64,000 bases of DNA from Methylocystis rosea (GTDB lineage: Bacteria; Pseudomonadota; Alphaproteobacteria; Rhizobiales; Beijerinckiaceae), in contig NZ_CP034086.1 of assembly GCF_003855495.1 (NCBI RefSeq), positions 2,393,501-2,457,500 of the forward strand, given 5' to 3'. Of this stretch, positions 9,318 to 17,363 are shown one piece after another. The notes under the pieces are model-generated. The model did no database searches. It saw only the letters and a program-made list of their open reading frames with translations, and was not told the DNA's origin. Every line of letters begins with the position of its first letter. Position 1 is the stretch's first letter. Both the position numbers and the translations under genes were made by a program.

Positions 9318-10076
9318 TTACTTCGGCCGCGGAAGTCCCGGCCCCGCCTTCATGAGAGCTTCGCGCTCATAGGCAGAATAGGTATCGCCCTCTCTAAGCT
9401 TGCTAGGCGATTCTTCTGTTATGAGAACCCCTGACTTCTCGCGCGTCATTTCGTAAAGAGAGCGAAACCGAAGGTAAGGAATGTCTGGGTTTCCATCTGG
9501 TTCGAAGCAGCGAGCCTTAGCCGCCGAATCCCTAGCCTTCCAGTCTACCGGGCGATAGGCGTGAACGTCGACGAAGTGATCCATGCGATCGAACTCATCT
9601 TGAAGACGAGGCGCGCGAAACGGCTGCACAGGCAGCTGGGTATCTATTACAATTCTTGTATTGAATTTGAAATATTTTATTTGGCACTGCTCTCGAATCC
9701 CTTCTATTTTACGGTAATCCTGAGTTAGTATGTTTTTGAAAACACAAAATTTACTGTTTTCTCCGACGACAATATACGCCAAATCCTTGGAGTTTGATAC
9801 ATCCTGGACCGAGATAACGTTGTTCTCTCGCTTGAACTTGATGTCCGAAAATTTGGTCGAGTAATTAGGAGCGCCCGGCGGCGCAGAAAATCGGTTGAGA
9901 ATCTGGTAATCCGAACTACACTCGTAGGATTCTGGATCGCGGCCTCTAAAGGTCTCCGCCGCGCTGGCCGGAGCCGCGCTCGCGACAACCATCGCGGAAA
10001 GCAAAAGCGCACCGAGGCGCTGCCAGCCCCGAGCGGCAGACAATGATTTGCGCAAATATGTGTTCAAAGGCCTCAA
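9318..10076 (-). CDS. Hypothetical exported protein
   Basis: A 252-residue product with a clear N-terminal signal peptide (hydrophobic core LGALLLSAMVVASAAPASA, cleavage expected near residue 40). The mature part is about 210 residues, polar, with five cysteines and no domain I recognise. The frame begins with a TTG at 10076 and the true start could be one of several later TTG codons. The middle of the gene (9640-9900) is AT-rich compared with the surrounding chromosome, which argues for acquisition. It is the first and only clearly exported member of the low-GC patch of orphan genes that runs to 13.2 kb. Function unknown. Confidence 0.6.
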   Translation of the reverse strand: MRPLNTYLRKSLSAARGWQRLGALLLSAMVVASAAPASAAETFRGRDPESYECSSDYQILNRFSAPPGAPNYSTKFSDIKFKRENNVISVQDVSNSKDLAYIVVGENSKFCVFKNILTQDYRKIEGIREQCQIKYFKFNTRIVIDTQLPVQPFRAPRLQDEFDRMDHFVDVHAYRPVDWKARDSAAKARCFEPDGNPDIPYLRFRSLYEMTREKSGVLITEESPSKLREGDTYSAYEREALMKAGPGLPRPK

Positions 10077-10158
10077 GCAAACCTTCCCGCGATTCCGCCG
10101 CTAAACGGGGCAGGCATGGCATATAGTCACGGAAACAGTAACGGCGGCGCTTTGGCTG

Positions 10159-10557
10159 TCAAGCGGCTTTCGAGAAAGTAAAGCGGGAACTTTTTACTTG
10201 TGACGATCTTGTCGAGATTGACCGGCCGCCGGTCTTGTCGATCAGCGTCGTGACCTTGGAGCCGTCGCCGTTGACGACAGTCGTCTCCGTCTGACAGTGG
10301 TCGATGACGGCGTAGCTGTCGACATCCCGCGAGAGCGTGCGGGACTTGCCGTCCGCCGAGGTCACGGAAATCGTCTCGCTCGCTAGCGAACCGTCCGGAT
10401 TGAGCGCCTTGTTTTTGAGGGTCACGGCGCTATTGGCGTCCGTCGCCGTCGTCGAGCGCAGGGCGGCGCCCCTAGCGTCGTAGACGAGAGTCACCGTCGC
10501 CGCCGTTCCCCTCGTCCCGTTGGTGCGGGTGAAAATCGTCTGGCCGTCGATCGATGA
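10159..10557 (-). pseudogene. Fragment of a large repeat-rich (RTX/adhesin-like) protein
   Basis: An open minus-strand frame of about 130 codons has no proper start; the only candidate is a GTG at 10494, and the frame stays open upstream to about 10557. The text repeats Asp-Gly-Ser/Lys units (NPDGSLASETISV, SADGKSRTLSRDVD, NGDGSKVTTLID) typical of large secreted calcium-binding or adhesin-like proteins of alphaproteobacteria. It is GC-rich, unlike the neighbouring orphan genes. The 5' side ends abruptly at the stop of the DUF3592-like gene at 10562. I read it as the stump of a large secreted protein whose remainder was replaced by the neighbouring cassettes. Confidence 0.55.
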
Positions 10558-10561
10558 ACAT

Positions 10562-10957
10562 TTAACGTGAGGCAGTCATTAGAATCCGAAAGATCAGTAG
10601 CAGAAGAACACTCGAGATAGCTAAAGGCGTCCAGATATTCTCATAAGCATCTACAAGCTGACAATTTAGTGCATTTCTTTTATCGCATATCAATAAAACG
10701 TTTTCGCCAACATTTATGCGAAGATAGCCAGCATTAACTTTCACAGTTAACTGCTTATCTCCAGTAGAATACCGCACTAGTAACTCATATAAGTAGTTAT
10801 TGTCGCTGTATAATTTACCTTCACACTGAAGCACAACTCCTTTACATTTTTTCCAATTTCGTGACCGGAAATAGTAAGTAACAATTCTGTGCCAAGACCA
10901 TACGAGGCCCACTGACGCAAAAATGAGGAAAGCAACTAGTTGCAGCTCATTGGACAA
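10562..10957 (-). CDS. DUF3592-like membrane protein
   Basis: 131 residues: an N-terminal membrane helix (residues 5-25), a beta-rich middle domain of about 70 residues with two cysteines, and a C-terminal helix (about 108-127). This helix-domain-helix layout is that of DUF3592 proteins, whose function is unknown. Base composition is strongly AT-rich, unlike the core genes on both sides, which suggests horizontal transfer. The start is a TTG at 10957 with no strong ribosome-binding site, so the N-terminus is uncertain. It is flanked by broken copies of other genes (10159-10557 and 10983-11063), a setting typical of orphan immunity or cassette genes, but there is no direct evidence for such a role. 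Confidence 0.55.
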   Translation of the reverse strand: MSNELQLVAFLIFASVGLVWSWHRIVTYYFRSRNWKKCKGVVLQCEGKLYSDNNYLYELLVRYSTGDKQLTVKVNAGYLRINVGENVLLICDKRNALNCQLVDAYENIWTPLAISSVLLLLIFRILMTASR

Positions 10958-10982
10958 TTTGGATACTCTCTCATTCCGCTTT

Positions 10983-11063
10983 TTATCTGGCGAAGCCAGC
11001 GGAGAATTTTGCTGTCACTGGCCAAATCGCGTCGGAACTCGCCCAATGAACGGCCACCGAATC
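10983..11063 (-). pseudogene. Second scrap of the VHWASSD gene
   Basis: A 26-codon open stretch on the minus strand reads DSVAVHWASSDAIWPV and ends in a TAA at 10983. The text matches AAVHWASSDSLW in the broken gene at 12056-12261. The two share an identical 25-bp block (11031-11055 and 12176-12200) and diverge immediately outside it. This is a direct repeat created by duplication or recombination, now between the DUF3592-like gene and the frameshifted gene at 11094-11532. Confidence 0.55.
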
Positions 11064-11093
11064 TCAAGGCAGGACTTTTCTCACTTGGATATG

Positions 11094-11532
11094 TCAGCCA
11101 TCGTCATCCTCCAAATCAGCAGGAATTCCGGCGGAGCCATACAGCGTGGCCGGATCGCCGGCTTCGTATTCTCGAATTGTCGTTTCGAAAAATTCTGCCA
11201 AACTATTGCGCAGATCGCGCGTGTCTCGCCCGCCAACGACGTTTTGGTAATTCCAGCGTCCCGAACACGTCGTGATTTCGCTTAACATATGCGCTTGCGT
11301 CCACATCATGTGCAGCGGATCGCCAGGGGTGACGCGTCAGCCGCGCATAGCCATCCGGCCAGCCAGGCTCGGCAAGCAGCGAACCGCATGCCTGCAAGCG
11401 CTCCCTATTCGCCAGCTCAAAGAAAGGCGGCCGGTCAGTGAGCGCTGCGCGGAACCTGTAATATTGAGGCGCCTTGGGTTTTCGTCCGCGCATGCGCCGA
11501 GTCTCCACTGCAATTTCAGCCGCCTGCATCAT
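11094..11532 (-). pseudogene. Frameshifted gene of unknown function
   Basis: Two minus-strand frames make sense only when joined. From 11532 one frame reads through ALTDRPPFFELANRERLQAC and GWPDGYARLTR to about 11335. The protein-like text then continues one frame over as VTPGDPLHMMWTQAHMLSEI to a stop at 11094, ending in an acidic tail (ADLEDDDG). A single-base indel near 11325-11340 explains this. The whole would encode about 145 residues. The ATG at 11532 overlaps the stop of an upstream fragment (TGA at 11529-11531), so it once followed another gene closely. Family not recognised. A sequencing error cannot be excluded. Confidence 0.5.
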
Positions 11533-11594
11533 GCGCCGCCCTTGCCGGGCAGATTGCCGTCGCCGTAATCATTGCCCAAGGAGGAGCTCCCCCA
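11529..11594 (-). pseudogene. C-terminal scrap ending ...NDYGDGNLPGKGGA
   Basis: A minus-strand open stretch reads WGSSSLGNDYGDGNLPGKGG and stops at 11529-11531, overlapping the ATG of the next gene. The Gly/Asp-rich, tail-like text and the coupled stop/start suggest the true C-terminus of a lost gene. Its upstream side merges into the stop of the 149-residue orphan gene at 11600, so the rest of the parent was replaced. Family not recognised. Confidence 0.35.
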
Positions 11595-11599
11595 AGCAC

Positions 11600-12049
11600 T
11601 TAGTTGACATTTAACCGAGGAACAAATGCGCCATCGTGTACTTCACAAATAGTCTCCTCATCGGAAGGCCTGTATAATATATATTTGTACATATCGAGAA
11701 AGATATAGTATTCCATAGAATCCGCTATGATTAGCAGCGCAGCGCTGTGATCGCCAAGATACACATCATGGAGGTTTTTGAACGCTGTTTTTAGTAGCGT
11801 ATTCCAATATTTATCGATGACGTTCGTCATAATTATTGAATTTATTAGTTTTCCAGATCCGCCTGGAATGTAGCAGACCAGGTAACGATGGCCAGCTTTG
11901 AGCTTTAGTCCGGCCACATCCTCCTTACGGCTGACGTCGACTGTGTTAGGATACGCCATTAGAAGCTTTCCAATGTCGATTTCGAGAGCGTACAGCAAAA
12001 CGCCTGCGACCAACACCATTGATCCAAGAGTAGAGATCATCATTTTCAT
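11600..12049 (-). CDS. Hypothetical membrane-anchored protein
   Basis: 149 residues starting at a good ATG (12049). Residues 4-22 form one hydrophobic helix that could be a signal anchor; the rest is a soluble domain rich in Tyr, Ile and Asp with no recognised motif. Base composition is low in GC, as in the other orphan genes of this patch. It lies 6 bp downstream (in its own direction) of the broken gene at 12056-12261 and just upstream of the scrap at 11529-11594. The context suggests a cassette gene, perhaps an immunity-type protein; this is inference from neighbourhood only. Confidence 0.55.
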   Translation of the reverse strand: MKMMISTLGSMVLVAGVLLYALEIDIGKLLMAYPNTVDVSRKEDVAGLKLKAGHRYLVCYIPGGSGKLINSIIMTNVIDKYWNTLLKTAFKNLHDVYLGDHSAALLIIADSMEYYIFLDMYKYILYRPSDEETICEVHDGAFVPRLNVN

Positions 12050-12055
12050 GTTCTA

Positions 12056-12261
12056 TCATTCCGACCCGACGCCGTCGGCGTCGCGGCTGAGTTTGATCTC
12101 CACGCAGAAAGAAACGGGCAGCTTCTGCTCGCCGGGCGCGATGGTTTGGGCGATGAGCGGCTCCGACCAGAGCGAGTCGGAACTCGCCCAATGAACGGCC
12201 GCAGTGTCCTTCGTCGCGTCAACGACCGCGGCTTCCCGGTGAAAGTGATCTGTGATGCCAT
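12056..12261 (-). pseudogene. Frameshifted small gene (ITFTG...VHWASSD...PVSF)
   Basis: The N-terminal frame starts at an ATG at 12261 and reads MASQITFTGK. After an apparent one-base loss near 12236-12242 the protein-like text continues in another frame as AAVVDATKDTAAVHWASSDS and then as APGEQKLPVSF to a stop at 12056. A C-terminal continuation beginning with VSF is found 2.8 kb away at 9210-9302, and a second copy of the VHWASSD part at 10983-11063. The intact gene probably encoded a small beta-sandwich of about 100 residues. Unlike the adjacent orphan genes it is GC-rich. Confidence 0.5.
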
Positions 12262-12301
12262 ATCTTGAACTACCATTCAGGCACGGTATCACGCTCGCCA
12301 C

Positions 12302-12706
12302 TTACATATTGAATGCATCTTGGTCAAGAATATAATCGAAAAAGATTATACATGCGACGTTAAACCAAACCACCAGCCCGAACGTTAGAGCCGGAAGTAA
12401 GCTTCCTCCGTTACGCTGAGCGAGTGCATTCTTGATAGTCACATATAATACTGCCAAATTACTAATAGGACAAAGTAAAATCACGGCGATAACATCGGTA
12501 ACTACAAACACTGGGCTTGGAGCGACTCCTTTGAATTTCTCCAACTCATCGCTAAAGCAAAATACAATTCCAAATAGGTAGCCGCATATTAGTAACCAAG
12601 TTGCAATTATCTTTAAAGCTCTTGGATCAGCCCCCAACAACTCCTGTGGCCAAACATAAAGAGCCGTCGCTACGGCAGCGATTGAGAGGTGAACAGTCAG
12701 ATACAT
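12302..12706 (-). CDS. Hypothetical four-helix membrane protein
   Basis: 134 residues from the ATG at 12706; the frame can be extended to a TTG at 12718. Four hydrophobic segments are visible (about residues 3-20, 33-52, 67-92 and 104-125), with a short charged loop DELEKFKGVAPSP between the second and third. No conserved motif is recognised. It is AT-rich relative to the chromosome. The stop abuts the first codons of the broken gene at 12056-12261, so it seems to have been dropped into the array. Function unknown. Confidence 0.5.
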   Translation of the reverse strand: MYLTVHLSIAAVATALYVWPQELLGADPRALKIIATWLLICGYLFGIVFCFSDELEKFKGVAPSPVFVVTDVIAVILLCPISNLAVLYVTIKNALAQRNGGSLLPALTFGLVVWFNVACIIFFDYILDQDAFNM

Positions 12707-12743
12707 AAAAATAAACAACTTTTAGGTCCGTCAATTAGCGCTT

Positions 12744-12863
12744 CTAGAATTCGTTTTCGAATCCACCTGTTTCGGATTCATGATCGTCGAATACTGGGAT
12801 CACCCGACCAAAAAAGCCTGTCTCCCAGTCGACGAAATCAAAGCTGGCGCCCAAAGTTTTTAA
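12744..12863 (-). pseudogene. Acidic C-terminal scrap
   Basis: An open minus-strand stretch of 39 codons without a start reads GASFDFVDWETGFFGRVIPV and continues to an acidic end (FDDHESETGGFENEF) and a TAG at 12744-12746. It begins directly after the stop of the 99-residue gene at 12864 and is in the same frame. The natural-looking acidic C-terminus suggests the end of a lost gene, or the lost tail of the upstream gene. Family unknown. Confidence 0.35.
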
Positions 12864-13163
12864 TTAGCGCGCCAAGCTAAGCATAACGGCTAGCCAGAGT
12901 AACCCGAGACAAAAAAACTCTCCAACAGATATAGCTGTAAATTTTACAAGGACACGTGCATCGTTAACAGAAATTCCGAACTGAGCGGCAATGCGCTCGG
13001 CGCTTTGAGAAAACATAGCGCGTGAATACAAAAAATACACTTGGTAGAGCTTCGCTCTGTCGCCCTGACATTCTTTTATCGCAAGCCTGCTGTTCAAAAA
13101 CCAGACGCCTATCATTATAATGCCAGCGCCAAACAGATATATTATGTTGGTCAGATCACTCAT
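12864..13163 (-). CDS. Hypothetical small membrane protein
   Basis: 99 residues from a good ATG (13163). Two hydrophobic helices (about residues 5-24 and 75-97) flank a charged middle containing a helix-rich stretch (SQSAERIAAQFGISVNDARV). No family recognised. It is AT-rich like the other orphan genes. It stands at the edge of the low-GC patch, with murA transcribed in the same direction just downstream of the chromosomal boundary at about 13.2 kb. Function unknown. Confidence 0.5.
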   Translation of the reverse strand: MSDLTNIIYLFGAGIIMIGVWFLNSRLAIKECQGDRAKLYQVYFLYSRAMFSQSAERIAAQFGISVNDARVLVKFTAISVGEFFCLGLLWLAVMLSLAR

Positions 13164-13313
13164 AACGACCTCTCACCGCTTAAAAATATGACGACACGAC
13201 GGTCGAGTCGAGTAACGTTTCTTGAAAAATTTTGTCGCTCGGCTCCTGACGACGGTAGGGGCGATGTCAATTGATCTTAGTGGAATTATTGCGTCGCTAT
13301 GGCCGCCGGCCCC

Positions 13314-14612
13314 TCACCCCGCCGCGGTGATGCGCTCGATTTCCGCGCCGCAGTCGCGCAGCTTCTTCTCCAGGCGCTCGAAACCGCGATCGAGATGATA
13401 GACTCGGTTGATCGTCGTCTCGCCGCGCGCGGCGAGCGCCGCGATGACGAGCGAGACTGAGGCGCGCAGATCCGTCGCCATCACCGGCGCGCCATCGAGG
13501 TGATCGGCCCCCGTCACGATCGCCGTATCCCCTTCAAGCTTGATTTGAGCGCCGAGCCGCGCGAGCTCCTGCACATGCATGAAGCGGTTCTCGAAAATCG
13601 TCTCGGTGATGCGCGAAACGCCCTTGGCGCGCGTCATCAGCGCCATGAACTGCGCCTGCAGATCGGTCGGGAAGGCGGGGAAGGGCGCCGTCGTGACGTC
13701 GACCGGCGAAATGCCGGCGCCGTTACGCGTCACCCGCAGTCCTTCATTCGTCTCGGTGATGCTGGCGCCTGCCTGCACGAGAGCGTCGAGCCCCGCCTGC
13801 AGAAGATCGGCGCGCGCGCCGGCGAGCAGAACGTCGCCCCCCGTCATCGCCACCGCCATGGCGTAAGTGCCCGCCTCGATGCGATCGGGCATGACCGCGT
13901 GTCTTGCCCCGAAAAGCGAACCCACGCCCTCGATCTCGATCGTCGACTGGCCGGCGCCCTTGATGCGCGCGCCCATTTTTATGAGGCAGTCGGCAAGATC
14001 GACGACTTCGGGTTCGCGCGCGGCGTTGCGCAGCACGGTGGTCCCGCGCGCGAGCGACGCCGCCATCAGCGCCGTATGCGTGCCGCCGACGGTGACTTTG
14101 GGAAAGTCGATCTCGGCGCCGATGAGACCATTCTTCGCCGAGGCGACGACGTAACCATTTTCGATGTCGAGTTTGGCGCCGAGCTTTTCCAGCGCCATGA
14201 GCAGAAGATCGACAGGGCGGGTGCCAATCGCGCAGCCGCCCGGCAGCGACACGCGCGCCTCGCCGCAACGCGCGACGAGCGGCGCGAGCACCCAGAAGCT
14301 GGCGCGCATGCGCGAGACGAGATCATAGGGCGCGGTGGTGTCGACGATTTCACGCGCGGTGAGATGAACGGTGCGGCCGGCGTCGACGGACTCGCCGGTG
14401 CGCTTGCCGGCGATGGCGTAATCCACGCCATGATTGCCGAGAATGCGCTCAAGAAGCATCACATCCGCGAGGAGCGGCATGTTGGCGAGCGTCACGGTTT
14501 CGCGCGTCAGGAGCGATGCGATCATCAACGGCAAGGCGGCGTTCTTCGCGCCGGAAATCGGGATCACGCCATTGAGCCTGGTCCCGCCGACGATCTTGAT
14601 CTTATCCATCAC
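13314..14612 (-). CDS. murA: UDP-N-acetylglucosamine 1-carboxyvinyltransferase
   Basis: First committed step of peptidoglycan synthesis in the cytoplasm: transfer of enolpyruvate from PEP to UDP-GlcNAc. 432 residues, normal length. The N-terminal signature SGAKNAALP carries the active-site Lys23-Asn24 pair, and the mobile loop shows GGCAIGTRP with Cys127, the residue attacked by fosfomycin. The Asp-containing catalytic region [16 protein letters not shown] is present near residue 305. Two ATG codons in a row (14612, 14609) start the gene; the first overlaps the stop of the small gene upstream, indicating coupled translation. Core gene with normal composition. Confidence 0.98.
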   Translation of the reverse strand: MMDKIKIVGGTRLNGVIPISGAKNAALPLMIASLLTRETVTLANMPLLADVMLLERILGNHGVDYAIAGKRTGESVDAGRTVHLTAREIVDTTAPYDLVSRMRASFWVLAPLVARCGEARVSLPGGCAIGTRPVDLLLMALEKLGAKLDIENGYVVASAKNGLIGAEIDFPKVTVGGTHTALMAASLARGTTVLRNAAREPEVVDLADCLIKMGARIKGAGQSTIEIEGVGSLFGARHAVMPDRIEAGTYAMAVAMTGGDVLLAGARADLLQAGLDALVQAGASITETNEGLRVTRNGAGISPVDVTTAPFPAFPTDLQAQFMALMTRAKGVSRITETIFENRFMHVQELARLGAQIKLEGDTAIVTGADHLDGAPVMATDLRASVSLVIAALAARGETTINRVYHLDRGFERLEKKLRDCGAEIERITAAG

Positions 14613-14815
14613 CCCTCGCTGTCGGTTTTCGAGTCCTCGCCGTGTTTCGCTGGCGCCTGGTCCCGCAGCGCGCGCTCGCGCGCCTTGCGCCGGGCAAGAT
14701 TGGCGCGCAAGGCGGCGGCAAGCGCCGCCTTCTTCTTCGGCTCGCCGTTAGACTTCGGGCTAAAATCCGCCCCTTTTGGGGCGCCCCTCCTGCCCTGCTC
14801 GTCGTTCTCTGTCAT
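14609..14815 (-). CDS. Small Ala/Lys/Arg-rich conserved-type protein upstream of murA
   Basis: 68 residues from the ATG at 14815 (the frame extends to a TTG at 14839). The first half is polar and charged. The second half is a helix rich in Ala, Lys and Arg ([20 protein letters not shown]), so the product is basic and probably nucleic-acid or envelope associated, but no function is known to me. The stop overlaps the murA start (ATGA), which supports it as a real gene translated together with murA. Confidence 0.6.
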   Translation of the reverse strand: MTENDEQGRRGAPKGADFSPKSNGEPKKKAALAAALRANLARRKARERALRDQAPAKHGEDSKTDSEG

Positions 14816-14868
14816 CGCGGTCGACCGCCCCTCGTGCAAAACTTCTGCGATTCTAGGGCCCTACCCGA

Positions 14869-16089
14869 TTAAATCATCGCCCGCACGGCGAGCGTGGCGT
14901 TGATGCCGCCAAAGGCGAAAGAATTCGAGAGCGCGACGCGAATCGGCATTTGCCGCGCGACATTGGGAATGGCGTCGACCGCGCATTTGGGGTCAGGCTC
15001 AAGAAAATTGATCGTCGGCGGCGCGATTTGATCGCGCAGCGCCGAAATCGTCACGACGAGCTCCAGCCCGCCGCTCGCGCCGAGCGCATGGCCGTGCACG
15101 GGTTTCGTCGACGAAACCGGCGGCGGTGCGTCGCCAAAGACGGCGCGCATCGCCTGGGACTCGGTGATGTCGTTGGCGTAGGTCGCGGTGCCATGGGCGT
15201 TGAGATAGTCGACGTCGCGGGGCTCCAGTCCGGCGCTTTCGAGCGCAAGCCGCATGCAGCGCGACGGACCTTCGACGTCGGCGCGCAGCGGATCGAATGC
15301 GTCGCTCGTCGTGCCATAGCCGGCGAGTTCGCAGAGCGGCGTCGCGCCGCGCGCCAGCGCGCCTTCCAGCGTCTCCAGGATGAAGACAGCGGCGCCTTCG
15401 CCAAGCGTCATGCCGTTGCGCTTTGACGAAAACGGGCGGCAGAGATCGGGAGTGAGAACGCGCAGCGCCTCCCACGAACGAATCGAACCGTTGATCACGC
15501 AGGCTTCCGCGCCGCCGGCGATCGCGCGATCGGCGCGGCCGGCGCGCAGCATTTCGAAGGCTTCGCCGATGGCCTGCGCCGCCGAGGAACAGGCGGAGGC
15601 GAGCGCGAAGGTCGGTCCCTTGGCGCCGTAGCGCATGCCGAGAGTCGTCGGCGCGGCGCTCGGTATCAGGCGCGGCACAGTCAACGTATCCGGACGGCCG
15701 TCGAGCTTATATTCGAGATAGGCGTTATTATCGATGGTCGTGGCGCCGCCGATGCCGGTGCCGATGATGACCGCCGTGCGCGGCCCGCCGACTTGCTTGC
15801 GCTCGAACCCGGCTTGCGCCAGCGCTTCATCGGCGGCGACGATGGAAAATTGGGTGAAGGGATCGCAGTAGGGGAGCAGTTCGGCTTCGAGATAGGCGGC
15901 GGGATCGAAATCCGGGACCTGCGCGGCGATCTTGATTCGCCCTACATAGGGGCGCTCGGATTTCAACGGGCGCACGCAAGACACGCCGTCGCGCGCCGCG
16001 CGCCACAGCGGCGTCGCGCCAACGCCGGCGGCCGACACCGCGCCCATTCCGGTAATGACGATTCTACGCGCGGCGCCCTGTTGCGGCAT
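14869..16089 (-). CDS. Beta-ketoacyl-ACP synthase II-like (FabF/NodE family)
   Basis: Condensing enzyme of fatty-acid or polyketide-type chain elongation. The catalytic triad is present: Cys in ASACSSA (about residue 167), His in NAHGTAT (about 299) and His in HGHALGAS (about 334), with the C-terminal NSFAFGGINA signature. About 406 residues, normal for FabF. There is no acpP next to it, so it may be a second, specialised FabF rather than the housekeeping copy; NodE-like or lipid-A acyl-chain roles are possible. It starts at the ATG at 16089 (a TTG precedes it). It is probably transcribed together with the small gene and murA downstream. Confidence 0.88.
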   Translation of the reverse strand: MPQQGAARRIVITGMGAVSAAGVGATPLWRAARDGVSCVRPLKSERPYVGRIKIAAQVPDFDPAAYLEAELLPYCDPFTQFSIVAADEALAQAGFERKQVGGPRTAVIIGTGIGGATTIDNNAYLEYKLDGRPDTLTVPRLIPSAAPTTLGMRYGAKGPTFALASACSSAAQAIGEAFEMLRAGRADRAIAGGAEACVINGSIRSWEALRVLTPDLCRPFSSKRNGMTLGEGAAVFILETLEGALARGATPLCELAGYGTTSDAFDPLRADVEGPSRCMRLALESAGLEPRDVDYLNAHGTATYANDITESQAMRAVFGDAPPPVSSTKPVHGHALGASGGLELVVTISALRDQIAPPTINFLEPDPKCAVDAIPNVARQMPIRVALSNSFAFGGINATLAVRAMI

Positions 16090-16261
16090 CAATGTTCAAT
16101 CCTTTGCTTGATTTCAACCGCGCGCGGCGATGCGCCGATCTTAAGAATCGTTTGAAGGTTTAATGAGGCGCCCGCCGGCGTCAAACGGCGGACCGCGCCG
16201 CAGACAAAAGCGCCGTTCGCCCTAGACGCGCATAAACCACTGGCTTTTATAGATATACACT

Positions 16262-17146
16262 CTATTCGAGCAACTTCTTCAGCTCGGCGCGCAGGCCCTC
16301 CGCGACGTCCGGCCGCGCCAGGCCAAAAGCTACATTGGCCGCCAGAAATCCGAGCTTTGAGCCCGTGTCATAGGTGCGTCCGTCGAAGCATACGGCGTGG
16401 AAGGGCCGCGTCTTCGCGAGATGTATCATGGCGTCGGTGAGCTGAATTTCGCCGCCTGCGCCTTTTTCATGCTTTTCGAGCAACCCGAAAATTTCCGGCT
16501 CCAGAATATAGCGCCCGGAAATGATGAAATTGCTCGGCGCCGTGCCCTGCGGCGGCTTCTCGACCATGCCGGTGATCTCGAAGGTCGAACCATAATCCTT
16601 GCCGCGCGCGACGATGCCGTATTGATGCGTCTCTTCCGGCTTCACTTCCTCAACCGCGATGATATTGCCGCCGTGCTTTTCGTAGGCCGCGACCGCCTCG
16701 GCGAGACAGCGCGCGTTCTGGCCCGGCGCCGGAAGCGTGATCATGTCGGGCAGGAGCACCGCGAAGGGCTCGTCGCCGATGATGTCGCGCGCGCACCATA
16801 CGGCGTGGCCGAGGCCAAGCGGCGCCTGCTGACGGGTGAAGCTCGTCGCCCCCGCGGCCGGCAGGTCCGACATCAGGGCTTCATATTCCTTGGACTTGTT
16901 GCGGCGGCGCAGCGTGTCCTCAAGCTCATAGGCCATGTCGAAGTGATCTTCGATGGCCCCCTTGCCGCGCCCGGTGACGAAAATGAAATGCTCTATGCCG
17001 GCTTCTCGCGCTTCGTCCACGACATGCTGCACGACCGGGCGGTCGACAACGGTCAGCATCTCCTTCGGCACGGCTTTGGTGGCGGGCAGAAAGCGCGTGC
17101 CGAGGCCGGCGACGGGGAAAACAGCCTTGCGAATGCGTTTGCTCAT
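16262..17146 (-). CDS. galU: UTP-glucose-1-phosphate uridylyltransferase
   Basis: Makes UDP-glucose for exopolysaccharide, LPS and glycan synthesis. 294 residues. The nucleotidyltransferase signature [18 protein letters not shown] is at residues 14-31, with [13 protein letters not shown] directly after. The later motifs VEKPP and GGEIQLTDA are also characteristic. It is divergent from galE, so UDP-glucose formation and its epimerisation to UDP-galactose are encoded back to back around a shared 217-bp promoter region. Confidence 0.96.
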   Translation of the reverse strand: MSKRIRKAVFPVAGLGTRFLPATKAVPKEMLTVVDRPVVQHVVDEAREAGIEHFIFVTGRGKGAIEDHFDMAYELEDTLRRRNKSKEYEALMSDLPAAGATSFTRQQAPLGLGHAVWCARDIIGDEPFAVLLPDMITLPAPGQNARCLAEAVAAYEKHGGNIIAVEEVKPEETHQYGIVARGKDYGSTFEITGMVEKPPQGTAPSNFIISGRYILEPEIFGLLEKHEKGAGGEIQLTDAMIHLAKTRPFHAVCFDGRTYDTGSKLGFLAANVAFGLARPDVAEGLRAELKKLLE

Positions 17147-17363
17147 GGAGAAGCCCGTTGAGAGGTGAGACGGCGAAGGGGTGATAGCGGCGAATCGCTC
17201 CAGAGGCGACTCGCCGCAGGGTCGACCGAAGGCGGCTTGAAACTCGGCCGTTTAGCACGATTTGGCTGGATCGTAGAGTTCGCGACGCGAACGGCGCAAA
17301 AGACATGAGGCGTCAGGACTGCGGCGTGAACATCTGTCGAAGATACGAGAGGAAGGTTGCGGC

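Noticed and set aside
10923..11285. Plus-strand frame of 120 codons in the orphan array
   Set aside because: Overlaps the minus-strand remnants that have better protein text and shared repeats.
13500..14903. 467-codon open frame on the plus strand
   Set aside because: Antisense to murA; composition shadow.
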